From positions 1,736,001-1,800,000 of the forward strand of contig JADANN010000375.1 in NCBI GenBank assembly GCA_018806985.1: DNA of 64,000 nt, in the 5' to 3' direction. The stretch's first letter is position 1. Each line of letters opens with the position of its first letter. Shown here piece by piece: positions 10,746 to 21,215 of the stretch. This stretch comes from Angiostrongylus vasorum. Its lineage: Eukaryota; Nematoda; Chromadorea; Rhabditida; Metastrongylidae. The notes below the pieces were generated by a model, which made no database searches, had not been told where the DNA came from, and saw only the letters and a list, made by a program, of their open reading frames with translations. The position numbers and the translations under genes were made by a program.

Positions 10746-11821
10746 ATGGATGCGAGGAAACAGATGAAATATGAGAAGTGCTGGGATCCGCATGGTAGAC
10801 GTGAAGACGGGTCGTATAAGAAAAAAATATGGCTAATTAACACACGGAATGTACACTATGCCGATGAACACTGCACGACGTCCTTCGTCATTCCACGAGT
10901 ATTCTCGTTGTTGTTTCAAAAAGGTCTCATGCTGCATTTGGAGTTTTCATCAATTTCGTTGTTTTAAAAAATAGTCCACGCTACCTTTAAAGTCGTTTCC
11001 CGATTGATTTCGAAAATGTCGCTGACGATTTGAACAGTTTGACGGAGGACTTCTTTGATGTTCATTGTTCATTCATTGTTCATCATTTGTTGTTGAACCC
11101 GATTTCTAGCTTCTTATTCAGTTTGAATTTCTGGAAGCCTACGACTATGCTTTGAGTTAAAAAAATCCTTTGTTCTAAAGAAAAGAAGGAAAGGCCTAGT
11201 GGCGAGTGATCATTTGCCTTTATTGCTCAATTGGATTAGTTCAGTGCCTGTTTTTTGTCTGCAACCGTCATCGAAGACTACTTTGAATACTTCAGAAAGA
11301 GGAGTGGGATGAAGTGGAGGATATTGTGATTAGTGAAGAAACGAGAAAATTATCAAGAAGGCTAATCAATGGCTGTCAAGGTTAAGTAATTGATTCATTC
11401 GCTATTAAGTTCTTAATAAACTTAGTGAGATTAGTTGTGCATGTAGGGTATTGTTGAACCACAGCGTCATCGAAACAACTGCTTGCGGATTCTCTCACTC
11501 AAAAAGCTCTGTTGTACTGCGTTATGTCTTTAAGTCAAAACAGACCTTGATCAGGATGAATGATTAAACTCGTAAGACGACGGAATTTATCGACAGATCG
11601 CTAAAGTCTCTACAGACCAACAAATTTTTTCCACATGAGCCTAAATTTTGTGAAAGACTGGATTTAACAGTTGTCGTGACGAAGAGAACTGCTGTTTCGT
11701 CACCGAGGCGTTGACAATTATTACTGAAGCAATACAAATGTTCTATGTTACCATAGCCTGTTTTATTCGTTTATCCGCATAGCTGAATGACCACGATATT
11801 TGTGAAAGTGTTTCCATCCCT
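10746..11821. other. Unassigned DNA
   Basis: AT-rich, with a small direct repeat TTCATTGTTCATTCATTGTT near 11058-11090. No gene or window repeat recognised. Confidence 0.4.
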
Positions 11822-12040
11822 ATAACCTCGTTGACGGGTGTTTGCTGATGGCACTGAACGATAGAAAACTAGCTGAGAGACAGGCGCAACGAATGACCCG
11901 CATGGTGAGGTGGTGAACGCCGTAGCCTCTGGAAAGGGTGATAGTGTGTTCGTTCCCCACCGCTGACCCCTGCGCTCCGGAGTTTGAAAATATCTCAGTA
12001 TCATTGTAGTTGTATTTTCTAGGAAAATTTGAGTCATTTA
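11822..12040 (+). mobile_element. SINE-B
   Basis: Forward copy: AACTAGCTGAGAGACAGGCG, then the A-like GTGGTGAACGCC and B-like TGTTCGTTCCCC, then CTCCGGAGTTTGAAAATATC. The canonical CCTGCCG tail is missing, so it is 3'-truncated near 12035. Confidence 0.65.
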
Positions 12041-12892
12041 CATAAATGCCCGACGTTATACTTCATTCCTCTTTGCTTGACAGTCTTGAAGTCTAGTAGT
12101 GTAGTAGAATGCAGTGTCATTTAATCATACAAGTTGGATAGTGCTTTGCAACAATGCAACTCCAATACGAAATCGGTCATACGTCATCCTTGATAATATT
12201 GGCAAAATATTGTGAAGCACACTAGTCCAGAGTAAGCAAGGTATCAAAACGAATTTAGTACTGTGTGGTGTATTTCCATGACGTTAAGATAATGATTCAC
12301 TAAAGTTACCGACAGAGTTCAAAATAGGTTTTGCTTCACATTCATCGATTATTTCTACCACGACGCCAGCACCCAAGTGAAATGAGGGCCAAGTTAGAGC
12401 GAAAAAAATTGCCTCCAAAACTAGTCAGTAGTAACGTCGATGACGTTGTACCAATGTTGAAATATGAACACATGGTAATAAATGCAGATGGTGAACAGAT
12501 ATATCCCCTTCCCCTCACTGATGGTTTTATAATATTAACTAACGCCCCCGGCGGCACAGATATCGGCCGATTTCGAACACATGTAGAGGCCGCTACATAA
12601 TTGAATAAAACAAGGGCGATCGACTAAGAAACGGATTTGTCCTAAAGAATTTAAAGCTTACTGAAGAATCATGAAATTGCGATTAGAACTGGCCAATGCA
12701 CTAGCAAGGATACAATGAATGGTGTACACTGTTCAAATGAAAGACTGGAATCCTATCGTGACGATAAGAGTTTACCAAATAGGGGTCACGTAGCAAAGTG
12801 ATTAGTTGCTTGGTTGATCTCCTTTCATTCTTCAACTATTTTTCCGATTTCAACCCCTTGAACACAAAAATCCTCTCGTAATCTTCTTTTGG
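12041..12892. other. Unassigned DNA with one protein-like frame
   Basis: A frame at 12331-12600 (+) spans 89 codons, opening at TTG, with an in-frame ATG about 17 codons in (MRAKLERKKLPPK). It has charged, protein-like composition and no known domain. The rest shows nothing assignable. Confidence 0.3.
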
Positions 12893-13050
12893 TTTGCGTA
12901 GCGCAGTAGTTAGAAGTGTTCTGCAATAAATACATAGTCCCTGGATTGATTTCTCACCGTGAGCAAACCAAGCCTTCTATCTCTTCTGTGTAGGTAAATT
13001 GGTACTAGAGTTATCTAAGAGGATACAACACTGACTAGATATATCGGTAG
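12893..13050 (+). mobile_element. SINE-C, forward, truncated
   Basis: Head GTAGCGCAGTAGTTAGAAG resembles the A box of SINE-C. The body CAAACCAAGCCTTCTATC and AAATTGGTAC follow. The copy stops where the inverted copy at 13056 begins, giving a tail-to-tail pair. Confidence 0.55.
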
Positions 13051-13055
13051 ATATT

Positions 13056-13282
13056 AGCGACTTCATTAAGCATCGCTGGAGGTGATTAAATGAGTATCTG
13101 GCTACTGCAATGACTCGCGGTGACCTACCAATGTGTCGAACTAGTGCTGCTATCTACCCAGACAAGTCTGGTACGAATTTGTCAAGCCCGGATGGATGAA
13201 GGACTTGATGAACCTAAGGCGCAGTGATCGATCCCATGTGTATTCCAGGGCGCCTACGACTACTGCGTTACACGGGTCGCAA
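13056..13282 (-). mobile_element. SINE-C, reverse
   Basis: Starts with the family's tail GACTTCATTAAGCATCG and ends at the head. Read on the minus strand, the head has CGTGTAACGCAGTAGTCG then GGCGCCCTGGAATACACATG, the A-box region and downstream sequence of SINE-C. Confidence 0.7.
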
Positions 13283-13283
13283 T

Positions 13284-13311
13284 TCATCATCATCATCATC
13301 ATCATCATCAC
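13284..13311. repeat. (ATC)n microsatellite
   Basis: About nine TCA/ATC units immediately adjoin the head of the preceding reverse SINE-C. Confidence 0.9.
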
Positions 13312-13374
13312 ATTCATAATTAACACCAAGGTTAAATGAAAGTTGGTTAAAATAGTACAGCAGTGAATATTTAA

Positions 13375-13515
13375 GAGGGAACTAAGATGATGCTGAGATA
13401 TTTGCAAAACTCCGGACCGCAGGTGTTTGCGGTGGGGTACGAACGCGCGATTGTTCTTTCCGAGGAGTAACGCGTTCACCACCACACCATGCGGCTGCTT
13501 CGTTTCGCCTCCCTA
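13375..13515 (-). mobile_element. SINE-B, left arm of inverted pair
   Basis: Begins with the reverse SINE-B 3' half (ATGATGCTGAGATATTTGCA) and continues through the B- and A-like segments. It meets a forward copy at about 13516, producing a near-palindrome. Confidence 0.65.
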
Positions 13516-13765
13516 GATCAGTCCCGTTGAATGGTGATTGCTGACGGAGCCGACCAATAGAACTAGCTGAGATACAGCCAAAACGAAAGACCCGCACGGA
13601 GTGGTGGTGAACACGTTACTCCCGGAAAGAACAGTAGCGCGTTCGTTCCCCACCGCAGACACCTTTGCTCCGGAGTTTTGCAAATATCTCATCATCATCT
13701 CAGTTGTATTTCACATGATACCCTGCCGTTGAAAAATTATAGTAGGCAGTAAATAAAAAATTTTT
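13516..13765 (+). mobile_element. SINE-B, right arm of inverted pair
   Basis: Forward copy from AACTAGCTGAGATACAGCC through CGTTCGTTCCCCACCGCAG to the tail ACCCTGCCGTTGAAAAATTA and GGCAGTAAATAAA. It has both tRNA-like boxes and the full 3' end. Confidence 0.7.
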
Positions 13766-14408
13766 AAGATTAAGAGGGAACTGTCTACTTTTTTTATCGA
13801 AATTTTTTTGCATTAAGTTTTATTTCCCACGGATCTCCCTCATATGAGGGATCTCTAGCTGGTTAGTCGCGAGGAAAGGTGGCGCGTCCCCAGGTGGCGG
13901 ATAGAGGATAATCGTGGACCAGTGCGACATTTGCTTCCCTGAGACGCAGGTGGATCCAGGGGATTGACTTCCTGTTTCTGCTGCGCCGATTTAGCACATA
14001 CTTTCTGTATTTGCTAGGCGTATTCATGCATCCGTGTGTGTGTACGTTCTCGCTTATGCGGATTGTATTCTACGAGTCAATTCGGCCAAAATCCTGCAAT
14101 CAGGTGACACGGAACTGTGTGAGAGGCGGTTAGGGAGCCGCATCAAACAAATAAGCTCCATGGCTGCTCTCGGAGAGGCCGGCAAGCTACTTGTGAGTAT
14201 ACCCAGCCCCACGTTCAGAGCTCAGCAAGCCATACATGGCTGTCAAAAAGCTAAACATAGTAAAAGAAACGGGCCCCATTCCCCTGACCCCGAAAGAGCC
14301 CGCAATTCGACAGCGTCCGGTAGGCCGAGTACGGAGAGGATGCTAAAATCACAGGGCCAATGGAAGATGCCTGGATTACAAAGAACTATGGTGACGATCT
14401 GTAGCAAA

Positions 14409-15200
14409 CAAATGCACGTACACTTGCATCCGAGTCCTCGATAGAAGACTTGTTCATGCAAGCAAGAAGGATAAGGCACGATGTCATCGGCCTGGACGTC
14501 ACCCATTCAACGCCGTCTATGACACCGGAGAGGAACTGTTCCTCGGAACATGCGCCAGTAGAGGAGTCGGCGGCGTCGGCGTCGGCGTTCTCGTCAACAC
14601 GAGTTTGTCCATGAACATCGTTTCATTCGAACAGTTTACAACCTGAATCGGAGGTTTACGATTAAAAAGATGTGGATCAATACCGGCTTTAACAATCTTC
14701 GTTGTTTACGCACCGACATCAAACTATGACGAAACTATGACGAAGAAGAAGTCGAAGCGTTCTATATGGACTTGGAGAAGTTCTTCAGAGAAGAACATAC
14801 ATTCTTTAAGATCATCGTTGGTGATTTTAACGCCAAGATTGGACCAAGAAGAACGTCTGAAGTACGCCACATTGGGACCCACGCATTAGATTATGAGTTT
14901 ATCATGACGACCAAGACCATCCATGGTAATTCGCAATTTCAAAAGCCTCACCCTCAACACTGGACGTGGGAGTCTCCCAAGGGCAAGTACAATAACGAAA
15001 TAGAACAGATCCTAGTAAATAGAAGGTTTTGCCTAACCGATGTCCCTGTTGTCCCAAAATTCTACACGGGATCAGACCTCCGTGCCCTTCGTGCAAGATT
15101 CTATTTCTCGCGGAAACGAGAAGAAGCCGCTAAATTTAAAAACCTCACTTCCAGAACCACCGTAAACTGGTATTTATTCAATTCATTAGTCGGCCGTTGA
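14409..15200 (+). pseudogene. RTE endonuclease domain, catalytically damaged
   Basis: The endonuclease of an RTE LINE, which nicks target DNA to prime reverse transcription. It opens with NARTLASESSIEDL-type sequence near 14415-14450. GTCASRGVGGVGV-type residues lie near 14545-14600, and GDFNAKIG at about 14820-14843. A 12-bp unit AACTATGACGAA is tandemly doubled near 14726-14749. The usual NEID-H motif reads NEIEQ (about 14995-15009) and the terminal SDH motif reads SDL (about 15070), so two catalytic positions are altered. A short in-frame deletion follows GTHAL (about 14887), and a TGA ends the frame at about 15200. Confidence 0.8.
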
Positions 15201-15443
15201 AAAGATGCCGTTGTTGATAACACCGACGAAGAATACGATCGGCTCATTCAACAACTTCACGTCAGCGATATGAAAGTTGAGAGTTCGAAAGTCACCAAGA
15301 GACGTCTGTATCTAGAAACACTCGAGCTGATACACCAGCGTTGAATCACACGAGCAGCAGGCAACCGCGAACTAACGTCTGAACTTCCAAAACAACGCAG
15401 ACAGGCGATAAGAGGTGATCTTAAAGAGAGAAGAGCAGCAGTA

Positions 15444-17210
15444 ATGGTCGAAGCTGCAGAAACCGGAAAAAGCATTCGCAAAGCCGACCGAAGCTTTGCC
15501 AATTACAAGACCAAGATTATTGCACTCCGACGCCCAGACGGAGCAGTTGAAACGTCCAGAAAGGCAGTGGAGAAAATCATTCACGAATACTACTCAGATC
15601 TCTTCGATATCCACGTCCACCTCCCGTTATATGAAATTGAGAGTCTTGGGCATGTTGTTCCACCGGTTCTCTCTTCCGAAATCCGACATGCCATTCCGTC
15701 GGTGAAAAAATCGAACAGCACCAGGTCCGGGCAGGATAAGACCAGAACACCTGAAGAACCTTCCGCCAGTCCTCGCAAACACGCTGGCTCGGCTCTTCAC
15801 ACGTTACCTGTCTGAATGCAAGGTCCCTACTAAGTGGAAGACCAGCAAGACCGTGTTATTGTTCAAGAAGGGTCACCTACGCGATATCGGCGACTGTCGC
15901 CCAATCTGCTTGCTGTCTGTCGTCTACAAACTTTTCACTCGAGTCAACCTAAACAAGATTGACAGAACACTGGACGAAGGACAGCCATGTGAGCAAGCAG
16001 GGTTTTGATAAGGATTTAGTACAATGGACCACATCCACACGATAACAAGGCTCATTGAAGTGTCGCGAGAGTACAAAAGACCGTTCTGTCTCACTTTCGT
16101 CGATTTACAGAAGGGGTTTGATTCAGTTGAGATAGAAGCAGTTATGGAAGCCCTTGATAGTCAAGGAGTCCCTACTCAGTAAATAAAGATTCTTCGTGAG
16201 CTGTACAAAAATTTCACAACCAAGACATCAGCATTCTACAACGATATTAACATTGACGTCAAAAGAGGAGTTGGGCAAGGCGAAACCCTCTCGCCAAAAT
16301 TATTTACTGCTACCCTCCAGAACGTCACGCGAACATTAGAATGGGATAATACGCGAGTGAAAATCGACGGTCGGCATTTACATCATCTTCGCTTTGCTGA
16401 TGATACCGCCCTTATAACACCAAATGTCAGCCGAGCAGAACGTATGTTTGGCGATTTTGATAAAGCCTGTGGAAAGACAGGTCTTCGACTGATCCTCACA
16501 AAAAAGATGTTCATGAGGAACGGATTGGCTTCGTATGCCCCATTCACGCCCAACGGGACGAAAATCTCCGAATTCTGCATTTATGTCTATTTAGGTCAGG
16601 AAATCAATATGATAAACGACGTAGCTCCAGAGCTGAACAGACGAGCTGTCTGCGGAGCTTTCAAGAGCATCGAGGATATAGTGAAGAGGACAAAGAACAC
16701 CCAATTCCGTGCCCACCTTTTCGACTCAATGGCACATCCTGTCTTAACGTATGCGTCAGAAACTTGGTCGCGCTGTGTAAGCAGTATGAAAGGTCACTCA
16801 GCGTTATCGAACGCGCAGTCGAAAGGACGATGCTAGGAGTATCCCGTTTCACAAAAGTAAAGGAAGGGATCCGAAGCTCCGACCTGCATCAACGATCAAA
16901 AACCAAAGATGCCGTTCTGTACGCTAAACAGTCGAAGATAAGGTGGGCTGGACACCTTATGCGCATGAATGACAACCGATGGGCAAGAGTCGTTAGTGAC
17001 TGGATTCCTCAGGATGTTAAACGCACTGCAGGAAGACCACCGACCCGATGGTCAGAGTTCTTCACGAAGAGCCCAGAAGAAGGATATGATGCTCAACGAG
17101 TCCCTAGAGCGAGCAGAACCACTGGGCTGCTCTTGCACGCGACTGGGAAAAAATGGATGATTTACTGGCCTCCGCTCGAGTCACTCGACGTTCAACGGGA
17201 CTACAGATGA
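15444..17210 (+). pseudogene. RTE reverse transcriptase, broken
   Basis: Linker and RT of LINE 2. Visible blocks: KSIRKADRSFANYKTKI (about 15469-15520), the SSEIRHAIPSVKKS block (about 15675), RPICLLSVVYKLF (15898-15938, first residues shifted), an FVDLQKGFDSVE block (about 16097-16130), LSPKLFTATLQNV (about 16289-16326), FADD active site (16393-16404), and the C-terminal LTYASETW...RWAGHLMRMNDNRW (16745-16985). Stops or shifts occur near 15815, 16006, 16180 and 16800. Its last 148 codons (16764-17210) form one intact frame. Confidence 0.85.
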
Positions 17211-17269
17211 TACACGTGAACTTTCATATGCTGAGGTTATAAAAGTGTTTGACTGAGCCCTGCTCTTAA

Positions 17270-17400
17270 GGAAAAGAAACCATCGAAAAGTCGACTATTA
17301 TAAATACATCATGAAATAAATGCCTCCCTTCTGTTCATCAAGAAAACAGCAAACTTTTGATCAATACCATGGTTAATAGGAAGTCAGTCCTGAGAATTGT
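17270..17400 (+). mobile_element. Possible PLE 3'-end remnant
   Basis: AAATAAATGCCTCCC...TGTTCATCAAGAAAACAG followed by TTGATCAATACC and GGTTAATAGGAAGTC resembles the end and downstream flank of the PLE at 34520-35283 (similar flank at 35290-35345, and reversed at 51335-51400). Weak but ordered similarity; no coding part. Confidence 0.35.
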
Positions 17401-17674
17401 TACGGTTGTTTTACCGTCATTTAGATTCCAACAAAACTGACTTTCCATTTTCTCATTTCTTGTTCTATTTTTTTAATTCATTTTTTTTGCCTCGCGTTCG
17501 GCGTCCGTGGTGGTGTTTTGATTTGAGCATAGGGGCAGGTGCGAGTCTAATACTGGGATCTGTAAGATAACCATGGCTTCTTATCTAGTACAGCTGATTG
17601 ACGTTGGTTGCGAACACGTCCGCGCAACGTGATCTGGTCTTCATAGGGAACGATTGCATTATCCTGGAGTGCAC
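17401..17674. other. Unassigned DNA
   Basis: T-rich, then a GC-richer patch. No assignable feature. Confidence 0.4.
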
Positions 17675-18620
17675 CCCACTGTTCTTTCGTCGATCTGTCC
17701 TCTGTTCTTTTTACTATATGACCGGCGAATCAATGTAGCGCAATCGATGTGTGTTCGCCTGTCTCTCGAAGAAGCGATAGATTTCGAAGATCGAGGCTTC
17801 GCATTCCAGCTAGAGATTATATGTGCCAACCATATTTCAGAAAACATCATTTATCCGCTGTTTAGAGTAGTGCACAGTATTTGTGGCGCGGTTTAAATAA
17901 CGCCCCCATATCTCAGCAGCATAACAGAGTGCTGGGAGGACCGTTGAATCCAAATGGTGAGCACGGATTTTCGGGTTCTTTAATTGGTCGGTGGATTCAT
18001 TGATTAGCCGAATGTGGTCCATGCTGCTCTCCCTAATCGTATCAAATGCCTCCTTCATTTTGTTTTCCATGTCCACAAAATGCCTAAGATACACGTACTA
18101 GAAGTCCCGTAATCAGAAAACCATAAAGTTTGGTCTACTCGTCTTACTATCATGAGTTCCTTATGAAGTAGGGCCTCTTCCGATTTATATGCAGTCTGAT
18201 TTTTTCCCCTTTTCACTTCCTTATGAAGTAGGTCTTCTTCCGATTTATGCGCAGCCTGATTTTTTTCCCCTTTTTCTCTGAGTTCACTGATCATCGTCTT
18301 TGCTTCGTTGGTCCTCCATGAAAAGATAACGATGTGGTCGGCCAAGCGACGATTTTGATAGAAATTGGCCATCAGTACTCATGCCTTCCTCATCCCAATC
18401 GGGTGACTTCAATATCCACTACTATGCAGCATTACACAAGTTGCGAGATATGGTGTGCTCTTGTCGAAACCTTTTTTCCTCTGGCAATGATAAGAGTTCT
18501 CGTTTGTCTCTTGAAAACTGTATTTTCATGGTGAAGTGCCGTTAGCAGTTAGAAAAAAGTTCACATATAGGACGGATTCATTCCGTGCTCGACGACGATA
18601 AGAAACCTCATTCATAAAAA
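17675..18620 (-). mobile_element. RTE LINE, second family, 3' RT fragment
   Basis: Minus-strand remnant of a different RTE family from the three forward copies. The reverse frame 17837-18094 reads STVLPALCYAAEIWGRY, the post-catalytic RT block, after a MENKMKEAFDTIRES segment. A frame at 18055-18372 has ADHIVIFSWRTNEAKTMISE, the region of the active-site box in which the expected F-A-D-D-I is mutated (ADH). A heptad-like KSEEDLLHKE/KSEEALLHKE doubling (about 18160-18260) is a local tandem duplication of ~55 bp. Upstream RT and endonuclease are absent. A longer relative lies at 36750-39250. Confidence 0.75.
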
Positions 18621-19625
18621 AGTATTTAATGCTTATAATTAATCTGCAATTATTCGTTGTCCGTCATTCAACACTTTTTTACAAATCTAGTTTTCCAATC
18701 CTCCTAACGGTTTACCGCATCATCATGGCTGCCAGGTGTTCCTGGGTGCCGAAATGCGATGTACAGACAGCAAGGGATTCATACCCCTTGAAGGGTCTCC
18801 CAAGCTGAGAAGGAGTCCGGCATTTCCATCAGGTGGCCTAGCTAAGAGTAAACCAATACCAAAATGCACCACTGTCCTGGTATCAAAGTCGCATAGAGGC
18901 AAATCTCCCTCTGATCCGCAATGGCTACGACTGCCTGCGGTAGTGAAGGCAGACGTTGGCCAGGCTGACCTCGGGATTCCAGGGAACCACAACGGCTTAA
19001 CCAACAAATCTCCGAAAAAATGGAGATTATGCTGGGGGCCCGTACAACCAGTGAGGACGGGCCATTCAAGTATAAGGTAGGTATCAAGTATTCTCCAATA
19101 ATTAATTGCATTTTGCTGTTGTGTTTGTTCTAGACAACATTCCATTTGTTCCCCCGCCAGCCGATATCTTTTTTTTTGTATTTTTGCGATTGTCAAGTTC
19201 AATGCTGAGTTACATTCTTCAAAGGAACAACCACGCAGATGGAGACAACGCTCCATCCATATTCTTGACACCTTCGAAATGGACATCTCTTCTGAGCAAC
19301 GACGGGTGCTGCTGCCCGTTTTTGACTGGTCGTTAAAACAGAAAAATTTTGCGAAGAAACTGAAATTCACTCACTCTATCAAAGCTTATTGGGCACATTA
19401 TTTTGATTATCACCTTTTTTTGATCAATGGCTCTTTTACCTATTTGGCTTAAGCTTATCAAAGAAAGATGTATGCGACTAATCTAATATTATATCTGTAA
19501 GAGAAACTGCCTTCCAGAGAACTATTGAAACTTCTTGTTATTTCTATCTCTTTTATAATTTCTTTCTCTTCTTATTCACAGCTCAATTTCGAAAATTACT
19601 CTTAGTTAATCTTTTATTTTCTGCC
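18620..19625. repeat. Repeat E, copy 1, split by repeat A
   Basis: Collinear with 40862-41430: AAAAAAGTATT(T/C)AATGCT near the left end, TCTTCTGAGCAACGACGG (about 19289-19306) in the middle, and AT-rich sequence to the right. Repeat A is inserted at 18699-19085 and is absent from the other copy. No protein frame is conserved between copies; class unknown. Confidence 0.6.
18699..19085 (+). repeat. Repeat A, copy 2
   Basis: Full-length copy inserted within repeat E. It runs from CCTCCTAACGGTTTACCGC to GGGCCATTCAAGTATA. A 215-codon reverse frame (18723-19370) crosses it and both flanks, but the insertion makes it a mosaic rather than a gene. Confidence 0.75.
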
Positions 19626-19639
19626 TATTACGATTCTTC

Positions 19640-20395
19640 ATGGCAGGGTATTACGTGTGATACAACCGCGATGATGCTGAGATATTTGCAAAACTGCGGA
19701 CCGCTGGTGTCTGACGTGGAGACCGAACACTCTAATTACCCTTTCCGGGGCTAAAGCGTTCACCACCACCCCATGCGAGTCCTTCGTTTCGCGTGTTTCT
19801 AATAGCGTGTTCGGTCCCAACCGCAGACACCAGTGGTCCTGAGTCTTGCAAATATCTCATCAACATTGTGGTTATAATTTTGACTTATTATCTACTGCCT
19901 ACTCTTTTTTAGCGGCAGGGTATGCGTTGCGAAATATAACTTTAATGATGCTGAGATATTTGCAAAACTCTGGACCGCAGGTGCCTATGGTGGGGGAACG
20001 AACGCGCTATTGTCCTTTCCGGGGAGTAGCGCGCTCACCACCACACCATGCGGGTCCTTCGTTTCGCCTGTCTCTCAGCTAGTTCTATTGATCTTTTGCC
20101 ATCAGCAATCACCCGTCAGCGGGATTGATCTGGGGGGCCCAAATCGGCAACGAACCCAGTTAAGCTGAGGCTGCAGTTATAATCACAATTTTGACTTATT
20201 ATCTACTGCCTACTCTTTTTAGCGAGAAAATAGAACTAGCTGAGAGACAGGCGAAACGAAGGACCCGCATGGTGTGGTGGTGAGCGCGCTACTCCCCGGA
20301 AAGGGACAATAGCGCGTTCGTTCCCCCACCATAGGCACCTGCGGTCCAGAGTTTTGCAAATATCTCAGCATCATTAAAGTTATATTGTGGTTATA
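19640..20395. mobile_element. Cluster of four SINE-B copies, alternating strands
   Basis: Order: reverse (about 19640-19800), forward 3' half (19801-19905), reverse, near full length (19906-20185), forward (20195-20395). Repeated signposts are ATATTTGCAAAACTC and its complement GAGTTTTGCAAATAT, and TATTATCTACTGCCTACTCT at the junctions. Head-to-head and tail-to-tail neighbours make long potential hairpins. Confidence 0.7.
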
Positions 20396-20419
20396 TTCTT
20401 TTTAGTATTTCTTCCAACA

Positions 20420-20690
20420 GCGGCTTCTGAGGCGCAGTGGTCGGAGCCGCCCTGCAGCACACACGTGGAAGCGGTCCCGCGCCCATGGCCCAGCATGCCT
20501 TCCATTCTTCCGGGGTTGGCAAATTGGTACCAGACTTGTCTGGGAGGGCAGCAGCACTGGCTCGATACATCGGTAGGCCACCGTGAGTCATTGTAAGAGC
20601 CAGATATGCATTTAATCACCTCCAAACGATGCTTAATTAAGTCGGATGCATTGTGCATCCCCTCAAGGATTGATCAACGCCGAGAACTTC
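20420..20690 (+). mobile_element. SINE-C, near full length
   Basis: A-box region GAGGCGCAGTGGTCGGAGCC, B-box region ACGTGGAAGCGGTCCCG (decayed), then the body GGTTGGCAAATTGGTACCAG and GGTAGGCCACCGTGAGTCAT, and tail AAACGATGCTTAATTAAGTC...GGATTGATCAACGCC. One of the best copies of this ~260 bp tRNA-derived family. Confidence 0.75.
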
Positions 20691-20849
20691 ATCCCTCATG
20701 CTATCGAAGATTACTGTAAAAACTATATTGCAAAATATACTACTAACTTGTGAGGAAATGGAAACGCTTACTCTGGAAAAAGTCTTGTACAATTTTCAAT
20801 GCAGAAAGTAATTACAGTCGATCAGTTTTGTTTTTGATAGGGCTACATA

Positions 20850-20995
20850 TAGGGGTTAAATGTCTCAGCGTCATTGTGGTATTTCATATTTCACCTGCTG
20901 CAATTTGTAATACTCAGAAATGTGATATCTGTATTTCACCTGTTTGTAATGCCATGCCGTGAATAACGAGAGGCAGTAAATAAAAGTTAAAAGCA
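20850..20995 (+). mobile_element. SINE-B tail fragment
   Basis: Contains TGTCTCAGCGTCATTGTGG, a locally repeated TATTTCACCTG, and the tail GCCATGCCGTGAATAACGAG, GGCAGTAAATAAAAG. No head. Confidence 0.55.
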
Positions 20996-21014
20996 AAATA
21001 GTTGTCTCCCGCTT

Positions 21015-21215
21015 CTGGATTCTGTAAATCATTATGGCCGTCTTTTTGAAGCACAGTTCAACAATTAGACTTAACGTAAAAACGTGTTCGAAATAATTAA
21101 GTTAGCACGCATTTACAACATCATGAATTGATATCAACGCATGCCGCACGCCACGACGAAAATCACTGCGCATTTCGAGTTTGATGGAACGAACCTGAGC
21201 CCTTAGTTATTTTCT
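21015..21215. repeat. Repeat G, copy 1
   Basis: Matches 46070-46270 in the same orientation: AGACTTAA, GCATTTAC..CATCATGAATTGATATCAAC, GACGAAAATCACTGCG, TTTGATGGAA. Both copies follow a SINE-B-like segment. Non-coding, class unknown. Confidence 0.6.

Larger units (their letters stand above)
13790..17215 (+). mobile_element. RTE-clade LINE 2, near full length
   Basis: About 3.4 kb, matching the usual 3.2-3.4 kb of RTE elements. Order: GC-richer 5' leader (from about 13830, with the 16-bp palindrome TCCCTCATATGAGGGA at 13836-13851), apurinic-like endonuclease (14409-15200), linker, reverse transcriptase (15444-17210) and a short 3' end with GATGATACACG. The 5' boundary is uncertain because it follows directly on a SINE-B tail. 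The leader frame 14034-14444 runs into the start of the endonuclease, where a frameshift interrupts it. Confidence 0.85.

Noticed and set aside
13284..13311. Possible telomeric or CRISPR-like repeat
   Set aside because: It is a simple ATC microsatellite with no spacers and no nematode telomere motif.
14034..14444. Separate host gene upstream of LINE 2
   Set aside because: It leads directly, through a frameshift, into the LINE endonuclease start and lies in its GC-richer leader.
18723..19370. 215-codon reverse open frame, the longest in the window
   Set aside because: It crosses the junctions between repeat E and an inserted repeat A, and the uninterrupted E copy lacks the frame, so it is a chance mosaic.
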